A stretch of DNA of 64,000 nucleotides, from the NCBI RefSeq assembly GCF_034006335.1, contig NZ_JAWDIQ010000001.1. The stretch is one strand, 5' to 3'. Source of the stretch: Paracerasibacillus soli. Lineage in GTDB: Bacteria; Bacillota; Bacilli; Bacillales; Amphibacillaceae. A program made the position numbers and the translations under genes. Shown here piece by piece: positions 1-9,703 of the stretch. Every line of letters begins with the position of its first letter. Position 1 is the stretch's first letter. A model generated the notes under the pieces. The model saw nothing but the letters and a program-made list of their open reading frames with translations. It was not told the origin of the DNA and did not search any database.

Positions 1-387
1 AATCTCTTGTTCTTTCAATGTACGAATCGATTCAATTATAGCAGCTAAACCTGCCTTGTCATCTGAACCGAGAATGGTAGTACCGTCTGATACAATATAG
101 CCGTCTTTAATAGATGGCTTAACACCTTTACCTGGAACAACCGTATCCATATGGGAAGTAAAATAAATGGTGTCAGCACCTTCTTTATTCCCTTTCAGTG
201 TACAAATAAGGTTACCTGCACCATGACCAGTTTTTTCTTTTGCATCATCCTCTATTACATCTAACCCTAATTCTTTAAACTTTTGTTTCAATACTTGGGC
301 AATTTCTGCTTCATGTTTTGTTTCAGAATCAATTTGTACAAGTTCGAAAAACTCTTGTACCAAACGTTCTTCATTAATGGTAATCAT
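1..387 (-). CDS. yqjE: PepT-like M20 family metallopeptidase, N-terminal part (YqjE-like)
   Basis: Only the N-terminal 129 residues are in the window; the gene runs off the left edge. It starts at ATG 387 behind a GAAAGGA ribosome site. The segment around residues 78-85 (YFTSHMDTV) is the metal-binding His-x-Asp motif of M20 peptidases, and DGTTILGSDDKAGLA about 25 residues later is the second conserved Asp motif with the tripeptidase-T style DDK. The family is zinc dependent and cytosolic and cleaves small peptides; the true substrate of YqjE is not known to me. It is the last gene visible after the methylmalonyl-CoA genes, 53 bp downstream of mmdA and on the same strand. The yqjE name rests on similarity and gene order. 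Confidence 0.85.
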   Translation of the reverse strand, partial: MITINEERLVQEFFELVQIDSETKHEAEIAQVLKQKFKELGLDVIEDDAKEKTGHGAGNLICTLKGNKEGADTIYFTSHMDTVVPGKGVKPSIKDGYIVSDGTTILGSDDKAGLAAIIESIRTLKEQEI

Positions 388-440
388 GTTGTCATTATCC
401 TTTCTTTTGTGTCTTAACTATTCTATTATAAATCAAAAAA

Positions 441-1987
441 TTATAATGGTATATTACCATGCTTTTTTGATGGACGAACTTCTGTTTTATTTTGTAACAT
501 TTCTAATGCCTGGATTAGTTTTATCCTAGTTTCCCGTGGATCAATCACATCGTCAACCATACCTAATCCTGCAGCAATATATGGATTTGCAAACTTTTCT
601 CGATATGTATGAATCATCTCCTGTCGCGTTTTTTCCGGGTCACTACTATCAGCAATTTCCTTAGCAAAAATGATATTAGCTGCTCCTTCCGGTCCCATCA
701 CAGCTATTTCAGCATTTGGCCATGCATACACGATATCTGCTCCAATTGCCTTACTATTTAAAGCCACATACGCTCCACCATATGCTTTACGCGTTATAAC
801 CGTTATTTTAGGTACGGTAGCTTCTGAGTAGGCGTACAATATTTTGGCCCCATGTCTTATGATGCCACCATGTTCCTGTTTCACTCCGGGGAAAAACCTG
901 TGACATCTTCAAAGGTAATAATCGGAATATGAAAACAATCACAAAAACGAATGAAACGCGCTGCTTTGTCACTTGAATCGATATCTAGACCACCGGCCAT
1001 ATATTTAGGCTGATTACAGACAAGGCCTACAGCTTGCCCATTTATCCGCGCAAACCCCACAACAATATTTTTTGCAAAAGATTGATGGATTTCAAAGAAA
1101 CTATCTTTATCTACTATATCATGGATAACCCGTTTCACGTCATATGGCCGTACAGAATCATATGGCACTATCTCCGTTAAGTTTGGACGTAAATGATCAG
1201 ATTCATCATATTGTGTAACAGGTGGTTTCTCCTCATTATTTGCAGGCAAGTAACGTAACAATTCTTTTACTGCATCTAATGCTTCTGCTTCTGTTTTAGT
1301 TTGAATATGAGCATTTCCACTTTTGGAATTATGGATATGGGCCCCACCTAATTCCTCAGCTGTTATTTTTTCACCAGTAACTGTTTCGATTACTTTTGGT
1401 CCCGTAATAAACATTTGTGATGTTTTTTCCACCATAATGACAAAATCAGTAATCGCTGGTGAGTATACTGCCCCGCCAGCACTGGGCCCCATAATGACTG
1501 ATATTTGTGGTATGACACCCGAATATATCGCATTCCTGTAAAATACCTGACCATATCCATCAAGAGATGAAACTCCTTCCTGGATACGTGCACCACCAGA
1601 ATCATTAAGGCCTATAAATGGAACACCATTTTTGGCCGCCAAATCCATAACATGGGCAATCTTTTTACCATGCATTTCCCCTAGTGCCCCACCAAACACG
1701 GTAAAATCTTGAGCAAATAGGTAGACAGGCTTTCCCTCTATTTTCCCGTATCCTGTTACAACTCCTTCGCCTTTCCCGTTTGTTTCATCCATACCGAAAT
1801 CGGTTGCCCGATGTTCAATAAATATATTCAACTCTACAAAGCTTCCTGCGTCCAACAAATAATTTATTCGTTCACGGGCAGTCATCTTTCCACGTTCATG
1901 TTGCTTAGCAATGCGGTCGTCTCCCCCACCTAATTCAGCTAATCGGCGTTTATCGTATAATTCGCTAATTTTATCAAAGATATCCAA
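441..1987 (-). CDS. mmdA: Acyl-CoA carboxylase carboxyltransferase subunit (propionyl/methylmalonyl-CoA type), one frame break
   Basis: Biotin-dependent carboxyltransferase (crotonase fold, two halves) that moves carboxyl groups between biotin and propionyl-CoA. The reading frame is open from 1987 to about 887 and continues in the next frame to 441; restoring one T in the run at 888-893 gives VTGFFPGVKQEHGG and a 515-residue protein, the usual family length. Visible motifs are the N-terminal GGDDRIAKQHERGKMTARER segment, the oxyanion-loop region GLNDSGGARIQEGV and GPSAGGAVYSPA, and in the C-terminal half EHGGIIRHGAKILYAYSEAT. It follows the mutase/epimerase genes with a 2 bp gap, so all are probably one transcript making and using methylmalonyl-CoA. 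No dedicated alpha subunit is adjacent; biotin carboxylase and BCCP genes are at 29743-31621. The break is more likely a sequencing error than a pseudogene. Confidence 0.88.
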
Positions 1988-1989
1988 CG

Positions 1990-2811
1990 TTATCTCCCAC
2001 CTTTTTCCTGTTCACATAATTCAAACAGAACACCATGTGCTGATTTAGGATGAATAAATGCGATCTTGCTTTGATGAGCGCCTTGTTTTGCCTGTTCTTG
2101 TAGCAAAGTTACACCATTATTTTTCAGTGCCTTTAAGCGTTCATCAATCTGCTCTACTTCTAAAGCAACATGATGAATTCCCTCACCTCTTTTATCGATA
2201 AACTGCTTAATAGGAGATGCATCATGGAGTGCTTCTAATAATTCAATCCGTGATTCCCCTATTTTTAAAAAGGCAACTTTTACTCCTTCAGATGTAACTG
2301 ATTCAACCGTTTCTAATTGTAATCCAAGCCGGTCAGTATAAAAAGGTAATGCCTTATCAATACTTTTTACTGCAATACCTATATGCGCAATTTTCTTCGG
2401 CTCTTCTAATACAAATTGATTTGGTTGGATAAGTTGTTTAATATAATTTGCGAGAGATTCGGTAGAAGAGCCACTAGTAAATACACGATTTACGCCTTTC
2501 TCCAATAAATATGGTATATCTTCACTTGGAATAACCCCTCCACCTATTACTGGAATGTCAATCGCATCACGATTTTTTAATTCCTCGATTACTTTTGGAA
2601 ATAGCGAGCGATGAGCTCCAGATAAAGATGATAAACCAACCACATCAACATCCTCTTGTACAGCAGCTTGAGCAATTTGGGCTGGTGATTGTCTTAATCC
2701 CGTATAAATAACTTCCATACCGTGGTCGCGAAGTGCTTGTGAAATGACTAATGCTCCACGATCATGCCCATCTAATCCTGGTTTTGCAATTAATACACGA
2801 ATCTTTCTCAT
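1990..2811 (-). CDS. Fusion of a cobalamin-binding mutase domain and methylmalonyl-CoA epimerase
   Basis: One 273-residue ORF joins two enzymes parts. Residues 1-130 are the B12-binding small domain of acyl-CoA mutases: LDGHDRG near residue 13 is the Asp-x-His-x-x-Gly motif whose His is the lower cobalt ligand, followed by GLSSLSGAH (Ser-x-Leu) and IGGGVIP (Gly-Gly). After a linker of about 10 residues, residues 141-273 form a vicinal-oxygen-chelate domain of the methylmalonyl-CoA epimerase type, with likely metal ligands in IAHIGIAV, GIHHVALEV and LFELCE. Start ATG 2811 has a GGGGAAG site. The mutase large subunit just upstream (14 bp) lacks a B12 domain, so this protein should supply both its cofactor domain and the epimerase needed for the 2S/2R methylmalonyl-CoA interconversion. 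The sequence is unbroken across both domains. How common this fusion is I cannot judge from here. Confidence 0.88.
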   Translation of the reverse strand: MRKIRVLIAKPGLDGHDRGALVISQALRDHGMEVIYTGLRQSPAQIAQAAVQEDVDVVGLSSLSGAHRSLFPKVIEELKNRDAIDIPVIGGGVIPSEDIPYLLEKGVNRVFTSGSSTESLANYIKQLIQPNQFVLEEPKKIAHIGIAVKSIDKALPFYTDRLGLQLETVESVTSEGVKVAFLKIGESRIELLEALHDASPIKQFIDKRGEGIHHVALEVEQIDERLKALKNNGVTLLQEQAKQGAHQSKIAFIHPKSAHGVLFELCEQEKGGR

Positions 2812-2825
2812 TATCCGCTTCCCCT

Positions 2826-4474
2826 TTAAATACCTGTGTACTCCCCAAATTCATCACGTAATACATTGCAAATCTCGCCAACTGTTGCATAAGCTTTTAC
2901 CGCTTTTAAAATGGTCGGTATTACGTTCTCTTGTTCACTTTTAGCCTGTATTCGTAGTGTTTGCAAAATAGTATCTACTTCTTTTTGGTTTCTCTCTTTC
3001 CGAATACGTTTTAAGCTTTCAATTTGGCTTTTTTCCAATGCTTCATCTACTTTTAGTAATTCTGGATTCACTTCCTCTTCAAGTTTAAATTTATTTAAAC
3101 CAACGATAATTTCTTCTTCCGCTTCAATTTGTTTTTGGGTTTCATAAGCTTGGTGATGAATTTCGCGTTGCATAAAACCATCCTCAACAGCTTGAACAGC
3201 ACCACCCATATCCTTAATACGCTTTAGATAATCTTGTGCAGTCGCTTCTAACTCATCTGTTAAAGCTTCGATATAATAGGAACCCCCTAATGGGTCAATT
3301 GTATCTGCGACGCCACTTTCATGTGCAATAATTTGCTGCGTTCTTAATGCGATTCTAGCTGATTCTTCAGTCGGTAATGATAATGCCTCATCGCGCGAAT
3401 TTGTATGCAAACTTTGTGTACCACCTAGCACAGCAGCAAGCGCTTGCATTGTTACCCGCACAACATTGTTATCAGGTTGCTGAGCAGTCAACGTTGACCC
3501 ACCCGTTTGTGTATGGAAACGCATTTTCCAACTCTGGGCTTTTTAGCTTTATAATGCTCTTTCATAATGGTGGCCCATAATCTTCTTGCAGCACGAAACT
3601 TAGCAATTTCCTCGAAAAAGTTGTTATGTGCGTTAAAGAAGAATGCTAAGCGTGGTGCAAATGCATCAATATCTAATCCCGCAGCTAATGCTGCATCAAT
3701 GTATGCCATCCCGTTTGCGATAGTAAATGCAATCTTGTACAGCTGTTGATCCAGCCTCGCGAATATGGTAGCCAGAGATACTTATTGTATTAAACTTTGG
3801 TGTATGTTGCTGACAGAATTCAAATATATTCGTAATCAATCGCATGGAAGGTTTAGGAGGAAAAATATATGTACCTCGCGCAATATATTCTTTCAAAATA
3901 TCATTTTGTATTGTCCCTGTTAATTTATCTAAAGGAACACCTTGCGCTTCTCCTACAGCAATATACATACATAGTAAGATTGCGGCTGGCGCATTTATCG
4001 TCATGGATGTACTAACCCTATCTAAAGGGATTTGATAAACAATATCTCCATATCCTGAAGGGAGTCTATGGCAACACCTACTTTTCCAACTTCTCCTTCT
4101 GCCATCATATCATCAGAGTCATAGCCAATTTGTGTTGGCAAATCAAAAGCAACTGACAGACCAGTTTGCCCTTGCTCTAATAGATAACGAAAGCGTTTAT
4201 TCGTTTCTGCTGCTGATCCAAATCCCGCATATTGCCGCATAGTCCAATAACGGCTTCTATACATCGTTGGTTGGATTCCACGAGTATAAGGATATGTTCC
4301 AGGAAACCCCAATTTTTTTTCATACTCATCCATTACATCTTGATCATCCGGAAGATATAATTGTTCAACTTCTAGTTGGGAGGATGTTGTAAACGCTGTC
4401 TTTCTTTCCGGAAAACGTTCCGTCGCCCGTTTAACAGCCTTTTGCCATTCATCGTATTGATTATTTTTCCCCAT
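2826..4474 (-). CDS. Methylmalonyl-CoA mutase catalytic (large) subunit, three frame breaks
   Basis: TIM-barrel part of a B12-dependent acyl-CoA mutase that converts methylmalonyl-CoA to succinyl-CoA. Four pieces in different frames (4474-4022, 4004-3696, 3709-3488, 3524-2826) read as one protein after indels near 4020, 3746 and 3518 are repaired, giving about 550 residues. That equals the catalytic domain without the C-terminal cobalamin domain, which is encoded by the next gene. Substrate-specificity residues favour methylmalonyl-CoA: the Tyr of RQYAGF and the Arg of KEYIARGTYIF sit where isobutyryl-CoA mutases carry Phe and Gln. Other family motifs are LSVAFDLPTQIGYDSDD, GTIQNDILKE, SISISGYHIREAG and HTQTGGSTLTAQQP. 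Start: ATG 4474 is preceded by AGGGGG at a spacing of 7, better than ATG 4477 or 4492. First gene of the methylmalonyl operon. Confidence 0.87.
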
Positions 4475-4587
4475 CATAATACCCCCTAGCATATACTCAT
4501 TACCCCTATTTTTTTTGTTCGACTTGTCCTAATTCTATTTTAAAGGTAAAATACTAATAACATCAAAAGAAATGGGAGGTTAAACCA

Positions 4588-4722
4588 TTGTCTAAAAACC
4601 AAGCAAAAGTATACCGTCCAAAAAAGTCAAAGCGTGATCGTAGAATAAAAATTGCGATATATGTAATGATTATCGCAATGCTATTATCCACCTTAACTGC
4701 AGGACTTTCTTTCTTTTTATAA
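4588..4722 (+). CDS. Small single-span membrane protein, Prli42/DUF4044-like
   Basis: A 44-residue ORF starting at TTG 4588 with a strong GGGAGGT site 7-8 bp upstream. The first 24 residues are very basic (KVYRPKKSKRDRRIK) and the rest is one hydrophobic segment ending TLTAGLSFFL. The pattern basic N-terminus, one helix ending in LSTL-AGLSFF is that of Prli42, the miniprotein described in Listeria as a membrane anchor of the stressosome that activates sigma-B. It is divergent from the mutase gene and convergent with yqjA, with a hairpin terminator right after it. Function by family resemblance only; no stressosome genes are in the window. Confidence 0.75.
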   Translation: MSKNQAKVYRPKKSKRDRRIKIAIYVMIIAMLLSTLTAGLSFFL

Positions 4723-4750
4723 TCTATGAAAATATGATATTATTTATTTT

Positions 4751-4797
4751 AAAAAAAGACTGGATTCAAGATGTCGTTCCAGTCCTTTTTGTTTTTT
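4751..4797. terminator. Bidirectional intrinsic terminator
   Basis: GACTGGA (4758-4764) pairs with TCCAGTC (4778-4784), flanked by an A-run on the left and a T-run on the right, so it can stop both the Prli42-like gene and yqjA. The yqjA stop codon lies within the loop. Confidence 0.8.
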
Positions 4798-5754
4798 TCA
4801 ACAACGTAACGTCGCTTTCCTTAAATCTTTTCTTTAATGTCAGATAACGTTCTAATTCACTGAGTAACCTAAAAAGATTAGCTCTCGTTTCAAATTCTTC
4901 CTTGGTCTTTGGTAATTCTTCTTGATTAAATGTCTTACGCAACGTTTCTAATTCATTTAAATATATGACAGCTGTATTCCCAGGATGGACTGCATATGAT
5001 AAACGCTCAAAGAAATCAGCAATTTGTTCTGTAACTACATCTTTCTTCGGAAGTTGTGTCACAATTAACAACATTGTTTGTAAGAGTTCAAATTGATTAT
5101 TTCTCATTTTAAAATAGTCATAATATGAATGTTTTGATCGTAACATATGATTTTCTCGGTCTACTTCTACTAACTCTAAAGCTTTCTCTAAAATTTCTTC
5201 CGTCTCTACGATTTCTTTTCCATCCATGTCATCTTTTTATTGCGCAAGTACGAGGCAATTTCAAATAAAATAACTTGAAAATTATGTTCTAATTTCTTTT
5301 GTCTATCTTTTAAAGGTTTATCTAAACTTGGCATATAAAGGTTAACAATTAAACCTACTCCAATACCGACTAGAATTAACATAAATTGGTTAAAAAGAAA
5401 CGCGTAATCGATATGTTGTGCACTAAATAAGTTAATGATGATGACAGAGCTTGTTGTTATTCCTTGCGAACACTGTAGTAAAACTGTGACAGGAATGAAA
5501 ATGGCTAACATTACCCCTAAAACTAGAGGGGAGTAACCGAATAGTTCGAAAAACATAAAGGAGAATAGACTAGCAATTATGCAAGCTAAAAATCGATTCC
5601 AAGCGCTTAATACAGAGCGTTTTCTAGACGGTTGTATACACAGAATGGTAATAATTCCAGCTGTAACTGAGTTTTCCAAATCTAAAAACTGTGCAATGGA
5701 TATAGCGATTGGTGTTGCAATTGCAGTCTTAATTGTTCGATAGCCAATCTTCAC
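4766..5754 (-). CDS. yqjA: YqjA family membrane protein (aromatic-acid-exporter-like), one frame break
   Basis: Two overlapping pieces (5754-5206 and 5227-4766) become one 329-residue protein when one A is restored in the A-run near 5236 (reading NKKDDMDGKEIVE). The N-terminal half has several hydrophobic segments (residues about 10-30, 35-75, 80-110, 125-145), and the C-terminal half is a soluble, charged helical domain beginning around residue 150. This matches the YqjA/FUSC-like exporter family; the transported substrate is unknown. It starts at ATG 5754 and is a single-gene unit between terminators. The break probably reflects a homopolymer error. Confidence 0.82.
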
Positions 5755-5787
5755 TTTCTTATCTCCTTTTATCGTTATGCGTCATAT

Positions 5788-5828
5788 AAAATGAGGCTGC
5801 CTGCAACTATAGAGACAGCCTCATTTTT
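5788..5828 (-). terminator. Intrinsic terminator after brxB
   Basis: ATGAGGCTG (5791-5799) pairs with CAGCCTCAT (5815-5823), a 9 bp stem flanked by A and T runs. It lies 15 bp after the brxB stop and upstream of yqjA. Confidence 0.85.
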
Positions 5829-5842
5829 ATTTGAACTCGAAA

Positions 5843-6274
5843 TTATATTTCTTCACAATGCTCATCAAATATAGTTTGCAGCTTTGTCATAACATCCATC
5901 GGTCCAAACCCTTCAATATCGTGGCGCTCCAACATCGTAATAATTTTTCCATCCTTTAAAAAAGCAAAAGATGGAGATGAAGGTGGAAATCCTTCAAAAT
6001 ATTCACGAGCTTTATCAGTCGCCTCTCTATCCTGTCCAGCAAACACAGTAACGAGATGGTCTGGTCGTTTGTCGTAATGAATAGCATTTGCGGCTGCTGG
6101 TCTTGCTACACCACCTGCACAACCACATACAGAATTAATCATGACAAGCGTTGTTCCTTGCCGGTTTAATGCTACCTCTACTTCTTCAGGCGTTTTAAGT
6201 TCTTCATACCCTGCTTCTCGGATGTCTTGACGAGCTGCATCAACGACATCGTTCATAAATATATTGAAATCCAT
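5843..6274 (-). CDS. brxB: Bacilliredoxin BrxB (YqiW)
   Basis: 143-residue thioredoxin-like protein of the DUF1094/bacilliredoxin family, which removes bacillithiol from mixed disulfides on cytosolic proteins. The active site is the Cys-Gly-Cys of NSVCGCAGGVARPAA, and the C-terminal part (FEGFPPSSPSFAFLKDG, ERHDIEGF) is family typical. ATG 6274 fits the upstream GGGTTGGG better than the in-frame TTG at 6286, which would sit on top of the ribosome site. Single gene with its own terminator, beside the bkd operon as yqiW is in B. subtilis. Confidence 0.93.
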   Translation of the reverse strand: MDFNIFMNDVVDAARQDIREAGYEELKTPEEVEVALNRQGTTLVMINSVCGCAGGVARPAAANAIHYDKRPDHLVTVFAGQDREATDKAREYFEGFPPSSPSFAFLKDGKIITMLERHDIEGFGPMDVMTKLQTIFDEHCEEI

Positions 6275-6374
6275 ATATATACCCAACCCCTAACTTGTTT
6301 AGTTTTAAACTTATCCTTAGCTTATCAATTTTAGTCGTAAAGTTCAATTTATATATATGGAGTAGTACATTACA

Positions 6375-7661
6375 TTAATATACATTCGTATTTTGGGCAT
6401 TCATATTTTCGAGTATTTCTTTTATTCGTGCTAAAAATTGACCACAAATTAAACCATCTAGAATACGGTGGTCTAATGACAAACAAAGATTAACCATATC
6501 TCTTGCAGCAAACATGCCATTTATAATAACAGGCTTCTTCACGATAGACTCAACTTGTAAAATTGCTGCTTGTGGGTAATTGATGACTCCCATTGACTGT
6601 ACTGAACCAAAAGATCCTGTATTATTAACAGTAAATGTACCGCCTTGCATATCATTTGCTGTTAATTTTCCTGTACGTGCTTTTTGAGCAAGTTCGTAAA
6701 TCTCTTTTGCAATACCTTTGATACTTTTATCATCAGCGTGTTTAATAACAGGTACAAATAATTCTTGGTCTTTTGCAACGGCAATCGATAAATTGATATC
6801 TTTCTTTTGGATAATTTTATCTCCTGCCCACATGCTGTTTATCTGCGGGTACTCTTTTAGTGCTTGCGCAACTGCTTTCACAAAAAACGCAAAATAAGTT
6901 AAGCTAAACCCTTCTTGTTGTTTGAAAGAATCCTTTACATCATTTCGTAGTGCGACCAAATCGGTCACATCAACTTCAACAGTCATCCACGCATGAGGGA
7001 TTTCTGTTGTTGCTCGAACCATATTATCTGCAATAACCTTACGTACACCAGCGACTGGTATTTCAATATCACCAGATTGTGTAACAACGCTACTAGTTGA
7101 AGGTTTTGAAGAAACTGGCTGTTGTGGAATGTCCCGTACTATATCATCTTTTTTCGAAGTATGTATCTCTGTATTTTCATCGCTCACTGTTGGGATATGA
7201 CCACTTGCAATTATTTTTTCTAAATCTTTTCTCGTAATTCTTCCACCACGGCCTGTTCCTGTTATTTGTTCTAATGAAATATCGTGTTCTTGAGCTAATC
7301 TTAAAACTGCTGGTGAATAACGTTTTTTCATCGATGTATCCGTTTCTGCATCTTCGATTGTATCATCTATTTCGTTTTTCATATGTTGATTGGATTGAAC
7401 ACCTTTATCTGAAGTTATTTCTTCTGTTTCGATATAACAAATTAAACCATCAACCGGTACTGTGTCCCCTTCATTGGCAACGAGTTCTTTTATTTTACCG
7501 GTAAAAGAGGATGGTACTTCCGCATTTACTTTGTCCGTCATTACTTCTGCAATCGGATCATACTTATTAACATGATCCCCTTCTTTAACAAGCCACGTAT
7601 TGATGGTACCTTCATGCACACTTTCTCCTAATTTAGGCATTAGTATTTTTTCAAGTGCCAC
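6375..7661 (-). CDS. bkdB: Branched-chain 2-oxoacid dehydrogenase E2 (lipoamide acyltransferase)
   Basis: 428-residue dihydrolipoyl acyltransferase, the core of the complex that turns 2-oxo acids from Val, Ile and Leu into branched acyl-CoAs. Domains in order: lipoyl domain (residues 1-78) with the lipoylated Lys in EVMTDKVNAEVPS; a linker; E1/E3-binding domain (about 113-150, KKRYSPAVLRLAQEHDIS ... GRGGRITRKDLEKII); catalytic domain from about 205, with the active-site LDHRILDG near the C-terminus. It is the last gene of the bkd operon, 17 bp after bkdAB. No frame break. Confidence 0.95.
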   Translation of the reverse strand: MALEKILMPKLGESVHEGTINTWLVKEGDHVNKYDPIAEVMTDKVNAEVPSSFTGKIKELVANEGDTVPVDGLICYIETEEITSDKGVQSNQHMKNEIDDTIEDAETDTSMKKRYSPAVLRLAQEHDISLEQITGTGRGGRITRKDLEKIIASGHIPTVSDENTEIHTSKKDDIVRDIPQQPVSSKPSTSSVVTQSGDIEIPVAGVRKVIADNMVRATTEIPHAWMTVEVDVTDLVALRNDVKDSFKQQEGFSLTYFAFFVKAVAQALKEYPQINSMWAGDKIIQKKDINLSIAVAKDQELFVPVIKHADDKSIKGIAKEIYELAQKARTGKLTANDMQGGTFTVNNTGSFGSVQSMGVINYPQAAILQVESIVKKPVIINGMFAARDMVNLCLSLDHRILDGLICGQFLARIKEILENMNAQNTNVY

Positions 7662-7678
7662 TAGAATCCCTCCTTAAT

Positions 7679-8662
7679 TTAGTATTCTGCAAGTTCCCGC
7701 ATTGCTTTTTCTACTTTTTCTGGATTAACCATGAAAAACTTCTCCATTGTTGGAGCATATGGCATGGCAGGAATATCCGGTCCAGCTAACCGCTGGACTG
7801 GTGCATCCAAATCAAACAAGCAATTTTCCGCGATAATAGCTGCTACTTCACCAATAATACTTCCTTCTAAATTGTCTTCCGTTACTAATAGTACTTTTCC
7901 TGTTTTTGAAGCTGCTTCAACGATGGCTTCTTTATCAAGTGGATAAACAGTTCTTAGGTCCAAAATATGTGCATCTATACCTTCTGCAGCTAACTTTTCA
8001 GCTGCCTGTAAAGCAAAGTGTACACATAATCCATATGTGATAACGGTAATATCAGTTCCTTCACGCTTGATATCTGCTTTACCAATTGGAAGCACATAAT
8101 CCTCTTCAGGTACTTCACCCTTTAAGAGTCGATAAGCACGTTTATGTTCGAAAAATAATACAGGATCATTATCGCGAATTGCTGCTTTTAATAAACCTTT
8201 CACGTCATAAGGTGTTGATGGCATCACAATTTTTAATCCGGGTTGATTTGCAAAAACTGCTTCAACTGATTGTGAGTGAACACGCGCCCCATGTATACCG
8301 CCTCCATATGGTGCACGAATTGTAATCGGACAACTCCAGTCATTATTTGAGCGATAGCGAATCTTTGCTGCTTCGGAGATAATTTGGTTAACAGCCGGCA
8401 TAATAAAATCAGCAAACTGCATTTCCGCAACTGGACGGTGACCGTACATTGCAGCTCCAATCCCTACACCAGCGATGGCCGATTCAGACAATGGCGTATC
8501 CAAAACACGATTTTCACCAAATTCATCGTATAACCCGTCTGTCGCTCTAAATACGCCGCCTTTTTTCCCAACATCTTCTCCCAAAATAAATACCTTTTCA
8601 TCACGTTGCATTTCTTCTTTTAAAGCAGATGTAACAGCCTGAATATATGTCATAACAGCCAT
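7679..8662 (-). CDS. bkdAB: Branched-chain 2-oxoacid dehydrogenase E1 beta subunit
   Basis: 327 residues, full length for the beta subunit that pairs with BkdAA to form the thiamine-diphosphate-dependent decarboxylase. Visible: MTYIQAVTSALKEEMQRD start, ILGEDVGKKGGVFRAT, the pyrimidine-domain region TPLSESAIAGVGIGAAMYGHRPVAEMQFADF, and the transketolase C-domain (DAHILDLRTVYPLDKEAI). Fifteen bp separate it from bkdAA, and the start has a GGAGG site. Intact. Confidence 0.95.
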   Translation of the reverse strand: MAVMTYIQAVTSALKEEMQRDEKVFILGEDVGKKGGVFRATDGLYDEFGENRVLDTPLSESAIAGVGIGAAMYGHRPVAEMQFADFIMPAVNQIISEAAKIRYRSNNDWSCPITIRAPYGGGIHGARVHSQSVEAVFANQPGLKIVMPSTPYDVKGLLKAAIRDNDPVLFFEHKRAYRLLKGEVPEEDYVLPIGKADIKREGTDITVITYGLCVHFALQAAEKLAAEGIDAHILDLRTVYPLDKEAIVEAASKTGKVLLVTEDNLEGSIIGEVAAIIAENCLFDLDAPVQRLAGPDIPAMPYAPTMEKFFMVNPEKVEKAMRELAEY

Positions 8663-8677
8663 ATTATCATTCCCTCC

Positions 8678-9673
8678 TTATTGTTCATATACGAATTGTA
8701 ATGCCGATTCTGGATCTGCATACGGTGCAACTTCTGCATATTCAGTTGCTTCGTTAACAATCGTATCGATTTCTTTATGTATGGCCTCTCTTGCTTCAAC
8801 AGATAAAACTTGTACGTCTTCTAGATAGCTACCGAATAAAGCAATGGGGTCTTTTTTCTTAGCTTCATCTACTTCTGTTCGATCACGATATACCCGATCA
8901 TCGTCATCACTAGAGTGTGCCGTAAATCGCGTTGTCATAACTTCAATTAATGATGGTCCTTCTCCCTTTATTGCTCGTTCTCTTGCTTCTTTCACCACTT
9001 CATACACTTTCAATGGATCATTTCCATCTATTGAAAACCCTGGCATACCATATCCAATTCCACGATCTGCAACACTTTCACAAGCCAATTGCTTTTCGAG
9101 TGGAACTGAAATTGCATATCCATTATTTTCTACCATCGTAATAACTGGCAGCTTGTGTACGCCAGCAAAATTTAACCCCTCGTGAAAATCACCCTGATTC
9201 GTCGACCCTTCACCAAGCGTTACAAAAGAAGCAAGCTGCTTTTTTTCCATTTTTGCGGCTAATGCTACACCAACTGCATGAGGAATTTGTGTTGCTACTG
9301 GTGAGGAGCCTGTTATGATTCGATTTTTCTTTTGACCAAAATGACTTGGCATTTGACGACCACCAGAGTTAGGATCTTCTGCTTTTGCAAAAGCTGATAA
9401 CATTAAATCTTTCGCTGTCATTCCAAAGGCTAACACGACACCTAAATCGCGATAGTAAGGTGCAATGTAGTCATTTTTACGATCAAGAGCAAAAGCAGCA
9501 CCAATTTGTGCAGCTTCCTGACCTTGACAAGAAATTACAAATGGTATTTTCCCTGCACGGTTCAATAACCACATACGTTCATCAACTTTTCTTGCCAATA
9601 CCATTGTTTTATACATCTCGATTACATCTTCATTTGTCAATCCTAATCTCTCATGACGATTTTTTGTCATCAT
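8678..9673 (-). CDS. bkdAA: Branched-chain 2-oxoacid dehydrogenase E1 alpha subunit
   Basis: 331-residue TPP-binding E1 alpha. The GEGSTNQGDFHEGLNFAGVHKLPVI... region carries the Gly-Asp/Glu-Gly ... Asn-Asn ThDP motif (GEGSTNQGD to VENNGYAIS), and HSSDDDDRVYR is the loop that contains the conserved Ser/His region near the active site. It is followed by bkdAB and preceded by lpdV in the ptb-bcd-buk-lpdV-bkdAA-bkdAB-bkdB order of B. subtilis. Intact. Confidence 0.95.
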   Translation of the reverse strand: MMTKNRHERLGLTNEDVIEMYKTMVLARKVDERMWLLNRAGKIPFVISCQGQEAAQIGAAFALDRKNDYIAPYYRDLGVVLAFGMTAKDLMLSAFAKAEDPNSGGRQMPSHFGQKKNRIITGSSPVATQIPHAVGVALAAKMEKKQLASFVTLGEGSTNQGDFHEGLNFAGVHKLPVITMVENNGYAISVPLEKQLACESVADRGIGYGMPGFSIDGNDPLKVYEVVKEARERAIKGEGPSLIEVMTTRFTAHSSDDDDRVYRDRTEVDEAKKKDPIALFGSYLEDVQVLSVEAREAIHKEIDTIVNEATEYAEVAPYADPESALQFVYEQ

Positions 9674-9703
9674 TCTTTCCCTCCTTTGAAAATATGAAAA
9701 TCT

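Noticed and set aside
2826..4492. Several short mutase-like genes
   Set aside because: They are consecutive pieces of one mutase chain in shifting frames, each junction mended by one or two bases.
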